From the NCBI RefSeq assembly GCF_002930645.1, contig NZ_PSNW01000001.1, forward strand, positions 426,600 to 490,599: a DNA stretch of 64,000 nucleotides, given 5' to 3'. The notes beneath the pieces are model-generated. The model was not told where the DNA came from and ran no database searches. It was given only the letters and a program-made list of their open reading frames with translations. The translations under genes and the position numbers were made by a program. Below are positions 25,264-34,996 of this stretch, one piece after another (position 1 is the first letter of the stretch; each line of letters opens with the position of its first letter). The DNA is from Solimonas fluminis (lineage in GTDB: Bacteria > Pseudomonadota > Gammaproteobacteria > Nevskiales > Nevskiaceae).

Positions 25264-26472
25264 TCAGCTCTTGAGCAGTTCCTGGGCGATGATCATCTTG
25301 CGCACCTCGGTCGTGCCGGCGCCGATCTCCAGCAGCTTGATCGAACGGTACAGGCGGTTGATCTCGGATTCCCAGATGTAGCCGCTGCCGCCGTGGATCT
25401 GCACGGCGTGGTTCAGCACCTTGTTGAGGGTTTCGGCGGTGTACATCACGCCGGCCGCCGTCAGCTTGTGGATGTCGCCGCGGCCGCCCTCGCCCTCGTT
25501 CACCGTGTTGGCGGCGCGCAGCACCTGGTAGGTATACAGGCGCATCGACTCGACCCAGGTGTACATCTCGGCCAGCATCGACTGCACCATCTGGAAGTTG
25601 GAGATGGACTGGCCGAACTGCTTGCGCTGCCTGGCGTAGTCCAGCGACAGCGCCAGGGCGCGCTCGGCGATGCCGAGGTTGATCGGCGAGATCATCGCGC
25701 GCTCCAGGTCCAGGCCGGACATGACCACGCGCACGCCCTTGTTCTCCTCGCCCACCAGGTTGGCGGCCGGCACCTTGCACTCGTCGAACACCAGCTCGGC
25801 GGTCTGCGAGCCGCGGAAACCCATCTTGATCAGCTTCTGCGCGACCTTGAAGCCCGGGTAGTCCTTCTCGACGATGAAGGCCGAGACACCCTGGTTGCCC
25901 CTTTCCTTGTCGGTCTTGGCGTACACCAGCAGCACGTCGGCCACCGGGCCGTTGGTGATGTAGATCTTGCGGCCGTTGAGGACATAGAAGTCGCCCTCGC
26001 GGCGCGCGGTGGTGCGCATGGAGCCGATGGCGTCGGAACCGGCGCCCGGCTCGGTCAGGCCCAGGGCGCCGATCAGCTTGCCGCTGTTCAGGCCCGGCAG
26101 GTACTTCTGCTTCTGCGCCTCGCTGCCGTTGGCCAGGATGTTGTTCATGCACAGGTTCTCGTGCGCCACCCAGGCCAGGGCCAGGGCGTGGTTCCAGCGC
26201 GAGAAGCCCTGCAGGATCAGGCCGGAGGTGAACACGTCCATGCCCGAGCCGCCGTACTGCTCCGGGGCGGTGATGCCGAAGTACCCGGTCTGGCCGATCT
26301 TGGGGAAGATGTCGGCCGGCCACCATTCCTCGTCGTCCATGCGCTGGGCCAGGGGGTACAGCTCGTTCTGGCCGAAGCGGTCGGCCTGGGCCAGGATTTC
26401 CATCTCGTCGTGGGACAGGCCCGAAAAGGCCTGCAGGACGGAGGGACGGTCGGAAGAAGTGCTGTCTGCCAT
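25264..26472 (-). CDS. Acyl-CoA dehydrogenase, isovaleryl-CoA-dehydrogenase-like
   Basis: The protein has 402 residues. The FAD/substrate signatures are LGLTEPGAGSDAIGSM and VYAKTDKERGNQG. The catalytic Glu appears to lie in GLDLERAM, as in isovaleryl-CoA dehydrogenase, because the usual C-terminal position reads LEIGAGTTEVRKM with Ala in place of Glu. This favours a branched or short acyl-CoA substrate. The start at 26472 follows a GGGTGAGG motif by about 75 bp. It heads a two-gene operon with the enoyl-CoA-reductase-like SDR. Confidence 0.92.
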   Translation of the reverse strand: MADSTSSDRPSVLQAFSGLSHDEMEILAQADRFGQNELYPLAQRMDDEEWWPADIFPKIGQTGYFGITAPEQYGGSGMDVFTSGLILQGFSRWNHALALAWVAHENLCMNNILANGSEAQKQKYLPGLNSGKLIGALGLTEPGAGSDAIGSMRTTARREGDFYVLNGRKIYITNGPVADVLLVYAKTDKERGNQGVSAFIVEKDYPGFKVAQKLIKMGFRGSQTAELVFDECKVPAANLVGEENKGVRVVMSGLDLERAMISPINLGIAERALALSLDYARQRKQFGQSISNFQMVQSMLAEMYTWVESMRLYTYQVLRAANTVNEGEGGRGDIHKLTAAGVMYTAETLNKVLNHAVQIHGGSGYIWESEINRLYRSIKLLEIGAGTTEVRKMIIAQELLKS

Positions 26473-26647
26473 GGGGTTTCCGTAGTTCTGGTGAGTCTGA
26501 CTTACCAGCCAGATTAGGGGGCCGGGGGCCGGGGGCGCTTCGCCCAATCGGGTGAGGCCACGGGGCAATGGCAGGGCTTGGCCCGTCTTTTGCTGTCCCT
26601 GGCTCATGCCTGAGTCGCAAAAGCGCAGCAAGGCCAATGAGGGCCGG

Positions 26648-28741
26648 ATGCCGGGACTGGACGGGGTCAAGCAGCGGGAGAGGCTGCTCACCACCCTGCT
26701 GTCGAATGTCGACGGCATGATCTACCGCTGCCGCCACGACGAGCACTGGACCATGGAGTTCGTCAGCGAGGGCTGCCTGGCCCTGACCGGCTACCAGCCG
26801 CAGGACCTGGTGCTGAACCGGCGGCTGTCCTTCGAGCAGCTGATGCACCCCGAGGACCGCAGCCGCGTGCGGGCGCTGGTGGATGCCGCGCTGCGCGAAC
26901 GCCGGCGCTACGAGGTGGAGTACCGCATCGCCCATGCCGACGGCGGCAGCCGCTGGGTCTGGGAGCGCGGGGCCGGCAACTTCGACGAGCAGGGCCGGGT
27001 GGAGTCGCTGGAAGGCATCATCCAGGACATCACCGAGCGCAAGCGCTCCGAGGAGTCCCTGGCGGAGGCCGAGCGGCGCTACCGCAGCATCTTCGAGAAC
27101 GCCATCGAGGGCATCTTCCAGTCCACCCCGGACGCCGGCTACGTCACCGTCAACCCGGCGCTGGCCCGCATGTACGGCTACGACTCGCCGGAACAGCTGA
27201 TCGGCCTGCTGCGCGACATCGACCGCCAGCTCTACGTGCAGCCGGGCCGGCGCGCCCAGTTCATGGCGGCGCTGGCCCGCGACGGCTCGGTAACCAATTT
27301 CGAATCCCAGGTCTACCGGCGCGACGGCAGCGTCATGTGGATCTCGGAGAACGCCCGCGAGGTCCGCGGCCCCGAAGGGCGGCTGCTGATGTACGAGGGG
27401 ACGGTGGAGGCCATCACCGAGCGCAAGCTGCACGATGCCGCGATGCGCTACCAGGCGACCCACGACGCCCTCACCGGCCTGCCCAACCGGCTGCTCCTGC
27501 AGGAGCGCCTGCAGCAGGCGCTGGACGCGGCGCGGGAACAGGGCGGACAGGTGGCGGTGGCCTTCATCGACCTGGACCAGTTCAAGCTGATCAACGACAG
27601 CCTGGGCCACCACACCGGCGACGCGCTGCTGCGCACCATGGCGCAGCGCCTGCGCGCCTGCCTGCGCGACGGGGCCGTGGTGGCACGCCAGAGCGGCGAC
27701 GAGTTCGTGGTGCTGATGACGCGCACCCACCGCGGCGCCATCGCCTATCTTGCCGGACTGATGCTGGATGCGCTGTCGCAGCCCTGCGTGATCGGCGGCC
27801 GCGAACTGCGCGTGACCTGCAGCATCGGCATCAGCCTCTTCCCGGGCGACGGCGAGGACGCGGCGGCCCTGCTGCGCAACGCCGACATGGCGATGTACCG
27901 GGCCAAGGAAGCCGGGCGCAACAACGTGCAGTACTACACCGCCGAGCTGCAGGCCGGCATCGCCGGCCGCCTGGAACTGCTGACGCGCCTGGGCCAGGCC
28001 GTCGAGCGCGGCGAGTTCCGCCTGCACTACCAGCCCAAGTTCGACCTGCGCAGCGGACGCATCACCGGCGCCGAGGCGCTGCTGCGCTGGGAGTCTCCGC
28101 AGGGCATGGTGATGCCGGAGACCTTCATCCCGCTGGCCGAGGAGACCGGGCTGATCCTGTCGATCGGCCATTGGGTGATGCGCACCGCCTGCCTGCACAA
28201 CCGTGCCTGGCTCGACGCCGGCATCGGCCCGATCCCGGTGTCGGTCAACCTCTCACGGCGCCAGATCGTGCACGGAGACATCGCGGCCGGCGTCGCCGGC
28301 GTGCTGGCCGAGACCGGCCTGCCGGCGGAACTGCTGGAGCTGGAAGTCACCGAAAGCATGGTGCTGCCCGATGCGGAACAGGCCGCCGCGGTGATGCAGC
28401 GCCTGCGCGCGCTGGGCGTGCGCCTGTCGATGGACGACTTCGGCACCGGCTACTCCAGCCTGAGCCAGCTCAAGCGCTTCCCGGTGCAGTCGCTGAAGAT
28501 CGACCGCTCCTTCCTGCGCGAAGTCACCACCGATCCCGACTCCGCCGCCATCGTCAAGGCGATCATCTCGCTGGGCCACAACCTCGACCTGCGGGTACTG
28601 GCCGAGGGCGTGGAGACCGCCGAGCAGCAGGCCTTCCTCGGCGCCAACGGCTGCGACGAACTGCAGGGCTTCTACCTGGCGCGGCCGATGCCGGCGGAAC
28701 GCTTCGCCGAGCTGCTGCGCCACCAGGCGCTGGCGGCCTAG
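26648..28741 (+). CDS. PAS-PAS-GGDEF-EAL cyclic-di-GMP protein
   Basis: The protein has 697 residues from the ATG at 26648, which has GAGGG at good spacing; ATG 26606 would add 14 residues. Two PAS/PAC sensor modules (each closing with a DITERK or AITERK motif) precede GGDEF and EAL domains. The GGDEF motif reads RQSGDEFVV, a usually tolerated variant. The EAL domain keeps AEALLRW, EVTES, DDFGTGYSSL, KIDRSF and VLAEGVET, so phosphodiesterase activity is likely. No membrane segment is visible. Its stop codon lies in the arm of a long inverted-repeat element. Confidence 0.93.
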   Translation: MPGLDGVKQRERLLTTLLSNVDGMIYRCRHDEHWTMEFVSEGCLALTGYQPQDLVLNRRLSFEQLMHPEDRSRVRALVDAALRERRRYEVEYRIAHADGGSRWVWERGAGNFDEQGRVESLEGIIQDITERKRSEESLAEAERRYRSIFENAIEGIFQSTPDAGYVTVNPALARMYGYDSPEQLIGLLRDIDRQLYVQPGRRAQFMAALARDGSVTNFESQVYRRDGSVMWISENAREVRGPEGRLLMYEGTVEAITERKLHDAAMRYQATHDALTGLPNRLLLQERLQQALDAAREQGGQVAVAFIDLDQFKLINDSLGHHTGDALLRTMAQRLRACLRDGAVVARQSGDEFVVLMTRTHRGAIAYLAGLMLDALSQPCVIGGRELRVTCSIGISLFPGDGEDAAALLRNADMAMYRAKEAGRNNVQYYTAELQAGIAGRLELLTRLGQAVERGEFRLHYQPKFDLRSGRITGAEALLRWESPQGMVMPETFIPLAEETGLILSIGHWVMRTACLHNRAWLDAGIGPIPVSVNLSRRQIVHGDIAAGVAGVLAETGLPAELLELEVTESMVLPDAEQAAAVMQRLRALGVRLSMDDFGTGYSSLSQLKRFPVQSLKIDRSFLREVTTDPDSAAIVKAIISLGHNLDLRVLAEGVETAEQQAFLGANGCDELQGFYLARPMPAERFAELLRHQALAA

Positions 28742-29059
28742 GGCCTGTTAACCCTACGGCCGTCGCTGCGATGCCACCAGATTTGCCGCCAGGCACGACG
28801 CGAGGAGGGCGTTGGGTGGGCCCCAATAACCGACGAGGCCATTGGCCCAGGCTGCGGAGCGACTCAATGTCGCTCCGCAGTAAGCCCGATGGCCCGCATG
28901 GCGGCAAATCTGGTGGCACCCGGAGGGCGGGACCGTTTTGGCGCAGGGCGTTGTCCCGCCCCGCTGATGTACGTCCAGTACACGGCGCGGGCCGGGACTG
29001 AGCCCTGCGCCAAAACGGTCTCCGTCGCAGCGACGGCCGTAGGGTTAACAGGCCCTAGG
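28737..29059. repeat. 323-bp nested inverted-repeat element between convergent genes
   Basis: Outer arms 28737-28771 and 29025-29059 are a perfect 35-bp inverted repeat. Inside, a 20-bp perfect repeat (28772-28791 with 28899-28918) encloses a 12-bp hairpin (28852-28863 with 28869-28880). Beside it a 19-bp perfect repeat (28931-28949 with 29002-29020) encloses weaker pairing. The transcript would fold into a long stem bearing two long arms. The left arm starts within the stop codon of the EAL gene. No protein is encoded. Confidence 0.85.
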
Positions 29060-29078
29060 GGTCTTTCGCCCCCCGGCG

Positions 29079-30780
<1,702 letters not shown>

Positions 30781-30784
30781 GCGC

Positions 30785-31066
30785 TCAGTCGCTCCCGCCG
30801 CCGTCGCCGCCACCACTGTCGCCACTGCTGTCCGTGTCGCCGCCACCGCCTCCGGCCTCCCCCGGCGCTTCGGGATCGGCCGGGGAACGGCAACCGCCGT
30901 CGTAGTCGCGCGGCTCGTGGGGGTTGGCGTAGCTGTCGGCGGGACCGCTGGCGTAGCCGCGGTCCGCGTTCGCCGGCGCGGCGGCGCGCGCCCCTCCTCG
31001 TGACAGCAGCGACCGCAGCCAGAGGAAGACCAGGCCGACGACGAGCAGGAAGAACAGGAATTTCAT
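30785..31066 (-). CDS. Small membrane protein with Gly/Ser-rich acidic tail
   Basis: The protein has 93 residues. One N-terminal membrane helix (MKFLFFLLVVGLVFLWLRSL) is followed by a hydrophilic region and a tail of Gly, Asp and Ser (GGGGGDTDSSGDSGGGDGGG). It starts 7 nt after the stop of the 326-residue membrane protein and ends 4 nt before acpH, so the three are likely one unit. The family is not recognised and no function is proposed. Confidence 0.65.
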   Translation of the reverse strand: MKFLFFLLVVGLVFLWLRSLLSRGGARAAAPANADRGYASGPADSYANPHEPRDYDGGCRSPADPEAPGEAGGGGGDTDSSGDSGGGDGGGSD

Positions 31067-31070
31067 GTGG

Positions 31071-31080
31071 GGCCTAGGCC
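31071..31080. repeat. GGCCTAGGCC palindrome carrying a stop codon
   Basis: This 10-bp palindrome contains the TAG stop of the 31074 gene. Related palindromes carry stops at 28739, 32475/32490, 35832 and 40084. Confidence 0.6.
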
Positions 31081-32054
31081 AATGGCAATTCGCGCTGCGC
31101 CCGGCACCATTCGTCATGCAGCCGCTGCACCGCCAGGGCCTGCATGCAGCTGACACGGGTTTGCCCCAGGGCCTCGACGAAGCGACAGGCGGCATAGCCC
31201 TGTGCACGTTGCTCGTACTGCTGCACCCAGCGCTCCCGCTCGGGCAGGCGCTCCGGGTTCACCGGCCAGACACCGGGCCGCGGGCGCAGGTGTGCCGCGA
31301 TCCCCACGCGCCAGGGCTTGGGGCTGACACGGGCCCGGAAACAGCGCTGGTTGACGCACATGCGGGCATAGAGCGCATCGACGCCCAGGGCCGCGAAGCA
31401 CTCGGCCACGGCCGGCTCGCGCGCGTCGAAGGCACGATGCATGGCCAGCAGGCGCAGCCCCGCCGGGGTGCGGTAGAGGCGCAGGTGCCAGTCCGGATGA
31501 CGCTGCAGGAAGGCATCGATCCGCCGGCGGGCGCGCGGCTCGGGTCCCCCGCCGAGACGGTCGCGCAGCCGGTGAAGCTGCCGCGCCAGCGCGTAGCCTC
31601 CCAGCAAGGCCAGCAAGGCCGCCAGCAGGCCATAGCCTGCCGAACCGGTGGCCCATCCCAGGAGCAACGCCAGCAGCAGCAGGACGCCGGTCACCGCGCC
31701 GATCGTCCGCAGGCCCGGCCCGGTGTCGAAGTCGATGTCGGCGAACAGCACGTCCGGCGTATTGAGGCAGCGGGCACCGTAGAGATTGCGGGTCACCACG
31801 GTGTCGCCGTGCCGGGAGAGAACCTCCTCGCGGATCGGCAGGCCATCGGCGCCGTTGTAGGACACCTTGGGCTCGCGCCGCGGCAGGCTCTCGCCGGCCG
31901 CGATGCGCGCGCAGGCCTGCCGCAGCCGCTCTTCGGCATGGGCCTGCGCCGCCTCCTGGCTGCTGTCCGACCAGCCGTAGCGGCGCAGCGTCACCTCCCG
32001 ATTGCCGCTGCGCTGCTGCTGGCGGGCCTCGGCCCAGTAACTGGGAACGATCAT
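31074..32054 (-). CDS. Hypothetical two-helix membrane protein
   Basis: The protein has 326 residues. The N-terminal 115 residues are soluble (VTLRRYGWSDSSQEAAQAHA, an amphipathic helix). Two membrane helices follow at about 117-135 and 140-158, then a 165-residue soluble domain rich in Arg with several Cys. No known family was recognised. The layout (two soluble domains joined by a helical hairpin) suggests both ends lie on the same side of the membrane. It is the first gene of a unit with the small membrane protein and acpH. Confidence 0.7.
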   Translation of the reverse strand: MIVPSYWAEARQQQRSGNREVTLRRYGWSDSSQEAAQAHAEERLRQACARIAAGESLPRREPKVSYNGADGLPIREEVLSRHGDTVVTRNLYGARCLNTPDVLFADIDFDTGPGLRTIGAVTGVLLLLALLLGWATGSAGYGLLAALLALLGGYALARQLHRLRDRLGGGPEPRARRRIDAFLQRHPDWHLRLYRTPAGLRLLAMHRAFDAREPAVAECFAALGVDALYARMCVNQRCFRARVSPKPWRVGIAAHLRPRPGVWPVNPERLPERERWVQQYEQRAQGYAACRFVEALGQTRVSCMQALAVQRLHDEWCRAQRELPLA

Positions 32055-32159
32055 GTCCTGACTCCTGGAGCGGCGAACCTGACGATCCCGGCAGGTTGCG
32101 GCCGTGACGATGATCGCAGATCGTTACGACCCAGCAAGGCCCTCCACCCGAGACCCCGC

Positions 32160-32477
32160 ATGACATGCAAGAAGATGGCTCCCGCCGCCCTTTCGGCGCT
32201 CCTGTTCTGCTGCAGCGCCCTGGCCCAGGAGCCGACGCTCCTGCCCGCCGGCGGCTACCCGGCACATACCTGCAGCAAGCCGGAACTGCCGCAGATGCCG
32301 TCCGGCGTCGGCGGCAACTCGGAGGCCATGGCCTACAACGGCGAGGTCCGCATCTACAACCAGAAGGCGCAGGTCTACTCGAAATGCATCACCGACTACA
32401 TGAACACCGGCAATGCCGACATGGCGCGCATCCAGGCCCGCATCAATGAGGCCGTGGCCGAAGCCAACGCCCGGTAG
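32160..32477 (+). CDS. Small secreted protein of unknown function
   Basis: The protein has 105 residues. A signal peptide ends at CCSALAQ, leaving about 80 mature residues with two Cys (HTCSKPELPQMPSG and YSKCITDYM) that could form a disulfide. The C-terminus is helical and Ala-rich. No strong ribosome site precedes ATG 32160. Its TAG stop lies in a palindrome that also contains the stop of the convergent crotonase gene. The family is not recognised. Confidence 0.65.
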   Translation: MTCKKMAPAALSALLFCCSALAQEPTLLPAGGYPAHTCSKPELPQMPSGVGGNSEAMAYNGEVRIYNQKAQVYSKCITDYMNTGNADMARIQARINEAVAEANAR

Positions 32478-32490
32478 GGCCTAGGCCCTA
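32475..32490. repeat. 16-bp palindrome holding two convergent stop codons
   Basis: TAGGGCCTAGGCCCTA is a perfect palindrome. Its two ends are the stop codons of the plus-strand secreted protein and the minus-strand crotonase-like gene. Confidence 0.75.
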
Positions 32491-33465
32491 GGCTTCGACC
32501 GCGTCCACCAGCCCCCAACCGCGGGCGGTGGCCGCGTCGATCCGCCGGCCGCCCAGCACCATCCAGGCGGTGCGCTGGCGGCCGATGCGACGGGGGATGC
32601 TGACGCAGCCGCCCGCGCCGGGAATCAGCCCGAATTGCAGTTCCGGCAGCTGGAACCAGGCGTCGGGAGCCGCTACCACACGGCTCGCGAACGCCGGGAA
32701 CTCGATGCCGGACCCGATGCAGGCGCCGTGGAGCCGGGCCTCGGCACGCTCCGCGCAGGCGGCCAGCAGGCGGCCCGGCACGGTGAGGCTGCGCACGGCG
32801 TGCGCCGTGGCCGGGTCCGGCGCCGTGCCGAACTCGTCGAGTTCGCCGCCGGTGCTGAAGCACTTGCCAGCACCCTCGAGGCGGACACGGCGGATCGTGT
32901 CGTCGGCCAGCACCAGTTGCAGCGCCTCGACCAGAGCATCGCGCATTTCCACCGACATGCTGTTGCGCCGCAGCGGGCGGTTCAGCGTCAGGCGCAGGGC
33001 CTCGCCCGCCCGTTCCAGCAAGACCGCGGGGCCTCCCTCGCGCGGCGGCGGCGGCGGCAGCGGCCGCCCCTCCAGCCAGCGACGGAACTCCGCCCCGCCC
33101 TGCAGCGTGGCGTAGGCCAGCGATTCCATCGCCAGCGCATCCGGGACCGGCAGCGCTTCGGTGGCGCGCAGCAGTTGCACGAACACCGAGGCGGCGACGG
33201 GGCTGCGGCTCACGCCGGCCAGCAGGGCGGCGGCCTCGCGCTCGCTATCGACGAGCACATCGCAATCCGCCGCCAGCGGAGCGTCCGGGCGGCCGATGCC
33301 GATCACCGGGCAGGGGAGCCGCCGAAGCCAGCCGCCCAGGCCGCGTTCGGCCGCGGCGCCCAGCCCCAGCAGCAGGCAGGGCGCCTCCGACAGCGGCGAG
33401 TAGCCCGAGGCCTCCGGAGGCAGTGCCGCGAGCCCCTGCAGTTGCTCGACACCGACAAGTCTCAT
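32488..33465 (-). CDS. Enoyl-CoA hydratase/isomerase-like protein with permuted layout
   Basis: The protein has 325 residues from the ATG at 33465, chosen because AGGGA is correctly spaced only for it. The second half is a crotonase core (FSTGGELDEFGTAPDP, HGACIGSGIEFPAFASRVVA, LQFGLIPGAGGCVSIPRRIG) but it ends at WGLVDAVEA, without the usual C-terminal helices. The first half ends in ALAMESLAYATLQGGAEFRR, which resembles precisely the missing C-terminal part of crotonases. The gene may thus be a circular permutation or a fusion of two partial copies. The reaction is unproven. Confidence 0.8.
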   Translation of the reverse strand: MRLVGVEQLQGLAALPPEASGYSPLSEAPCLLLGLGAAAERGLGGWLRRLPCPVIGIGRPDAPLAADCDVLVDSEREAAALLAGVSRSPVAASVFVQLLRATEALPVPDALAMESLAYATLQGGAEFRRWLEGRPLPPPPPREGGPAVLLERAGEALRLTLNRPLRRNSMSVEMRDALVEALQLVLADDTIRRVRLEGAGKCFSTGGELDEFGTAPDPATAHAVRSLTVPGRLLAACAERAEARLHGACIGSGIEFPAFASRVVAAPDAWFQLPELQFGLIPGAGGCVSIPRRIGRQRTAWMVLGGRRIDAATARGWGLVDAVEA

Positions 33466-33519
33466 GCGCATCCCTGGCCGGCGGCCCGGAACTCCGGCGC
33501 GACAGCATCATCCATATGG

Positions 33520-33545
33520 GGAACAATGTGCAGGCTCATTGTTCC
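33520..33545. promoter_or_regulatory. Palindromic operator candidate GGAACAATG-N8-CATTGTTCC
   Basis: Two perfect 9-bp arms (33520-33528 and 33537-33545) lie midway between the divergent crotonase and VOC genes, 24 bp upstream of the VOC start. Confidence 0.55.
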
Positions 33546-33568
33546 GAGTGTAGAACCGGAGCCCCCTG

Positions 33569-34015
33569 ATGAAAACCGCGAATCCTCTCCCGGATCCCGG
33601 GCATGCCCTGACACCCCACCTGATCCTGCGCGACGCCGCGCGTGCCATCGACTGGTACGTCGCCGTGTTCGGCGCGGTGGAGGAGTTCCGACTCACCGAG
33701 CCCTCCGGCAAGGTCGGCCATGCGGAACTCAGGCTGGGGGGCGGCGGCCTGATGCTGGCCGACGAGTACCCGGAGCATGGCGCACTGGGCCCCCGCACCG
33801 TCGGCGGCACGCCCGTGCGGCTGCACCTCTACGTGGCCGACGTGGATGCCGGCGCCACCCTGCTGCGGCCGGTACAGGACGAGTTCTACGGCGACCGCTG
33901 CGGCATGCTGCAGGATCCCTTCGGCCACCAGTGGCAGCTGGCCTCGCGCCGCGAGGAGATCAGCCCCGAGCAGATGCAGCGGCGCTGGAGCGCGATGCTC
34001 CAGGGTGCGCAATGA
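33569..34015 (+). CDS. VOC/glyoxalase-family protein (PhnB-like)
   Basis: The protein has 148 residues with the paired beta-alpha-beta-beta-beta VOC layout: TPHLILRDAARAIDWYVAVF, HAELRLGGGGLMLADEYPE, VRLHLYVADVDAGATLL and MLQDPFGHQWQLASR. GGAG precedes the ATG. It overlaps the following cupin gene by four bases. Members bind metal and act as dioxygenases, isomerases or resistance proteins; the substrate here is unknown. Confidence 0.9.
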   Translation: MKTANPLPDPGHALTPHLILRDAARAIDWYVAVFGAVEEFRLTEPSGKVGHAELRLGGGGLMLADEYPEHGALGPRTVGGTPVRLHLYVADVDAGATLLRPVQDEFYGDRCGMLQDPFGHQWQLASRREEISPEQMQRRWSAMLQGAQ

Positions 34016-34410
34016 GCGGCGCCGGGCCCTACGGCTTCGAAAGCGAATATCTCCATCTCGAAGACGGCGCCAGGGCATCGGTCATCCCGGTGACGGAGGA
34101 TTTCTGGCCGAAGGTCATGGCCGGCCAGATGCCGCAACTGGACCAGGGCCGCTTGATGACCTGCTTCGGCTTCGACGCGGACTGGCCCACCTGGGAGCGC
34201 CACCCGGCCGGCGAGGAAGCGGTGATCCTGCTGTCCGGCTCGGCCAGACTGCTGCTGGAAACGCCCGGCGGCATCCAGTCGGTCGAGCTCACCGAACCCG
34301 GCAGCTACGTGCTGGTGCCGCGTGACACCTGGCACACGGCGAAGACACGCGTGCCGACGAAAATGCTGTTCATCACGCCGGGTGCGGGCACCGAGAACAG
34401 GCCCGTGTAA
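34012..34410 (+). CDS. Cupin-domain protein
   Basis: The protein has 132 residues. Cupin motifs are visible as WERHPAGEEAVILLSGSARL and ELTEPGSYVLVPRDTWHTAK, with His and Glu metal ligands. ATGA overlap with the VOC gene shows coupling. Both partners are small beta-barrel metalloproteins, so a two-step modification of one metabolite is plausible but unproven. Confidence 0.85.
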   Translation: MSGAGPYGFESEYLHLEDGARASVIPVTEDFWPKVMAGQMPQLDQGRLMTCFGFDADWPTWERHPAGEEAVILLSGSARLLLETPGGIQSVELTEPGSYVLVPRDTWHTAKTRVPTKMLFITPGAGTENRPV

Positions 34411-34450
34411 CCGCCCTCGCGTCCCTCACCCGGCGGCAGGCGAGCCCCCG

Positions 34451-34996
34451 CTAGCGTTCCCCGCGCTTCAGCAGCGAGAAAAACGCGTAGGAGGGGTCCG
34501 CAGGCCCCGGTTCGCCGATGTAGGCGCCGTGCAGGAAGGGATGATCCAGGCGCACCTGCGTCGGGTGCGCCGGATAGCACCAGTCGGCGACGATGGCGCG
34601 GTGGCTGAACTTCCACAGGCCCGCGCGCTTCTCGTACTTGTCGAAATAGCGACCGCCGATCAGCACGTCGAACAGCTCGCCCTCGTGCTTCACCTGGTGG
34701 AAGGCCAGGATGTAGACCTCGCCTTCCGCGCGGTCGCCGTCCAGCTTCAGGTTCACGGTGGTCACGTTGTGGTGCAGGATCGCCATCGGCTTCTGGATCT
34801 CCGGAAGCTTGTCGATGAACTCCATGGCCGGGCCGCGCGCGAAATGGCCGTGGTCGTCGATCGCGTCCTCGTGGTACAGCGCACGCATCTTGGCGTGGTC
34901 GTGCCGGTCCGCCGCGTTGCAGTAGGCGTTGACCAGGTCGTGGATCGCCTGCTTGTCGAGCAGCTCGCGCAGCTGCGTTTCCAGGGATGCGTCCAT
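34451..34996 (-). CDS. SnoaL/NTF2-like nuclear-transport-factor-fold protein
   Basis: The protein has 181 residues. The opening LLDKQAIHDLVNAYCNAADR, the Asp/His motif DAIDDHGHF and the later VLIGGRYFDKYEKR and WKFSHRAIVADW fit the SnoaL_4 family of steroid-isomerase-fold enzymes. Its ATG overlaps the stop of the upstream SDR by one base, so the two form one operon. SnoaL proteins act as isomerases, hydratases or dehydratases on steroid- or polyketide-like molecules. Confidence 0.87.
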   Translation of the reverse strand: MDASLETQLRELLDKQAIHDLVNAYCNAADRHDHAKMRALYHEDAIDDHGHFARGPAMEFIDKLPEIQKPMAILHHNVTTVNLKLDGDRAEGEVYILAFHQVKHEGELFDVLIGGRYFDKYEKRAGLWKFSHRAIVADWCYPAHPTQVRLDHPFLHGAYIGEPGPADPSYAFFSLLKRGER

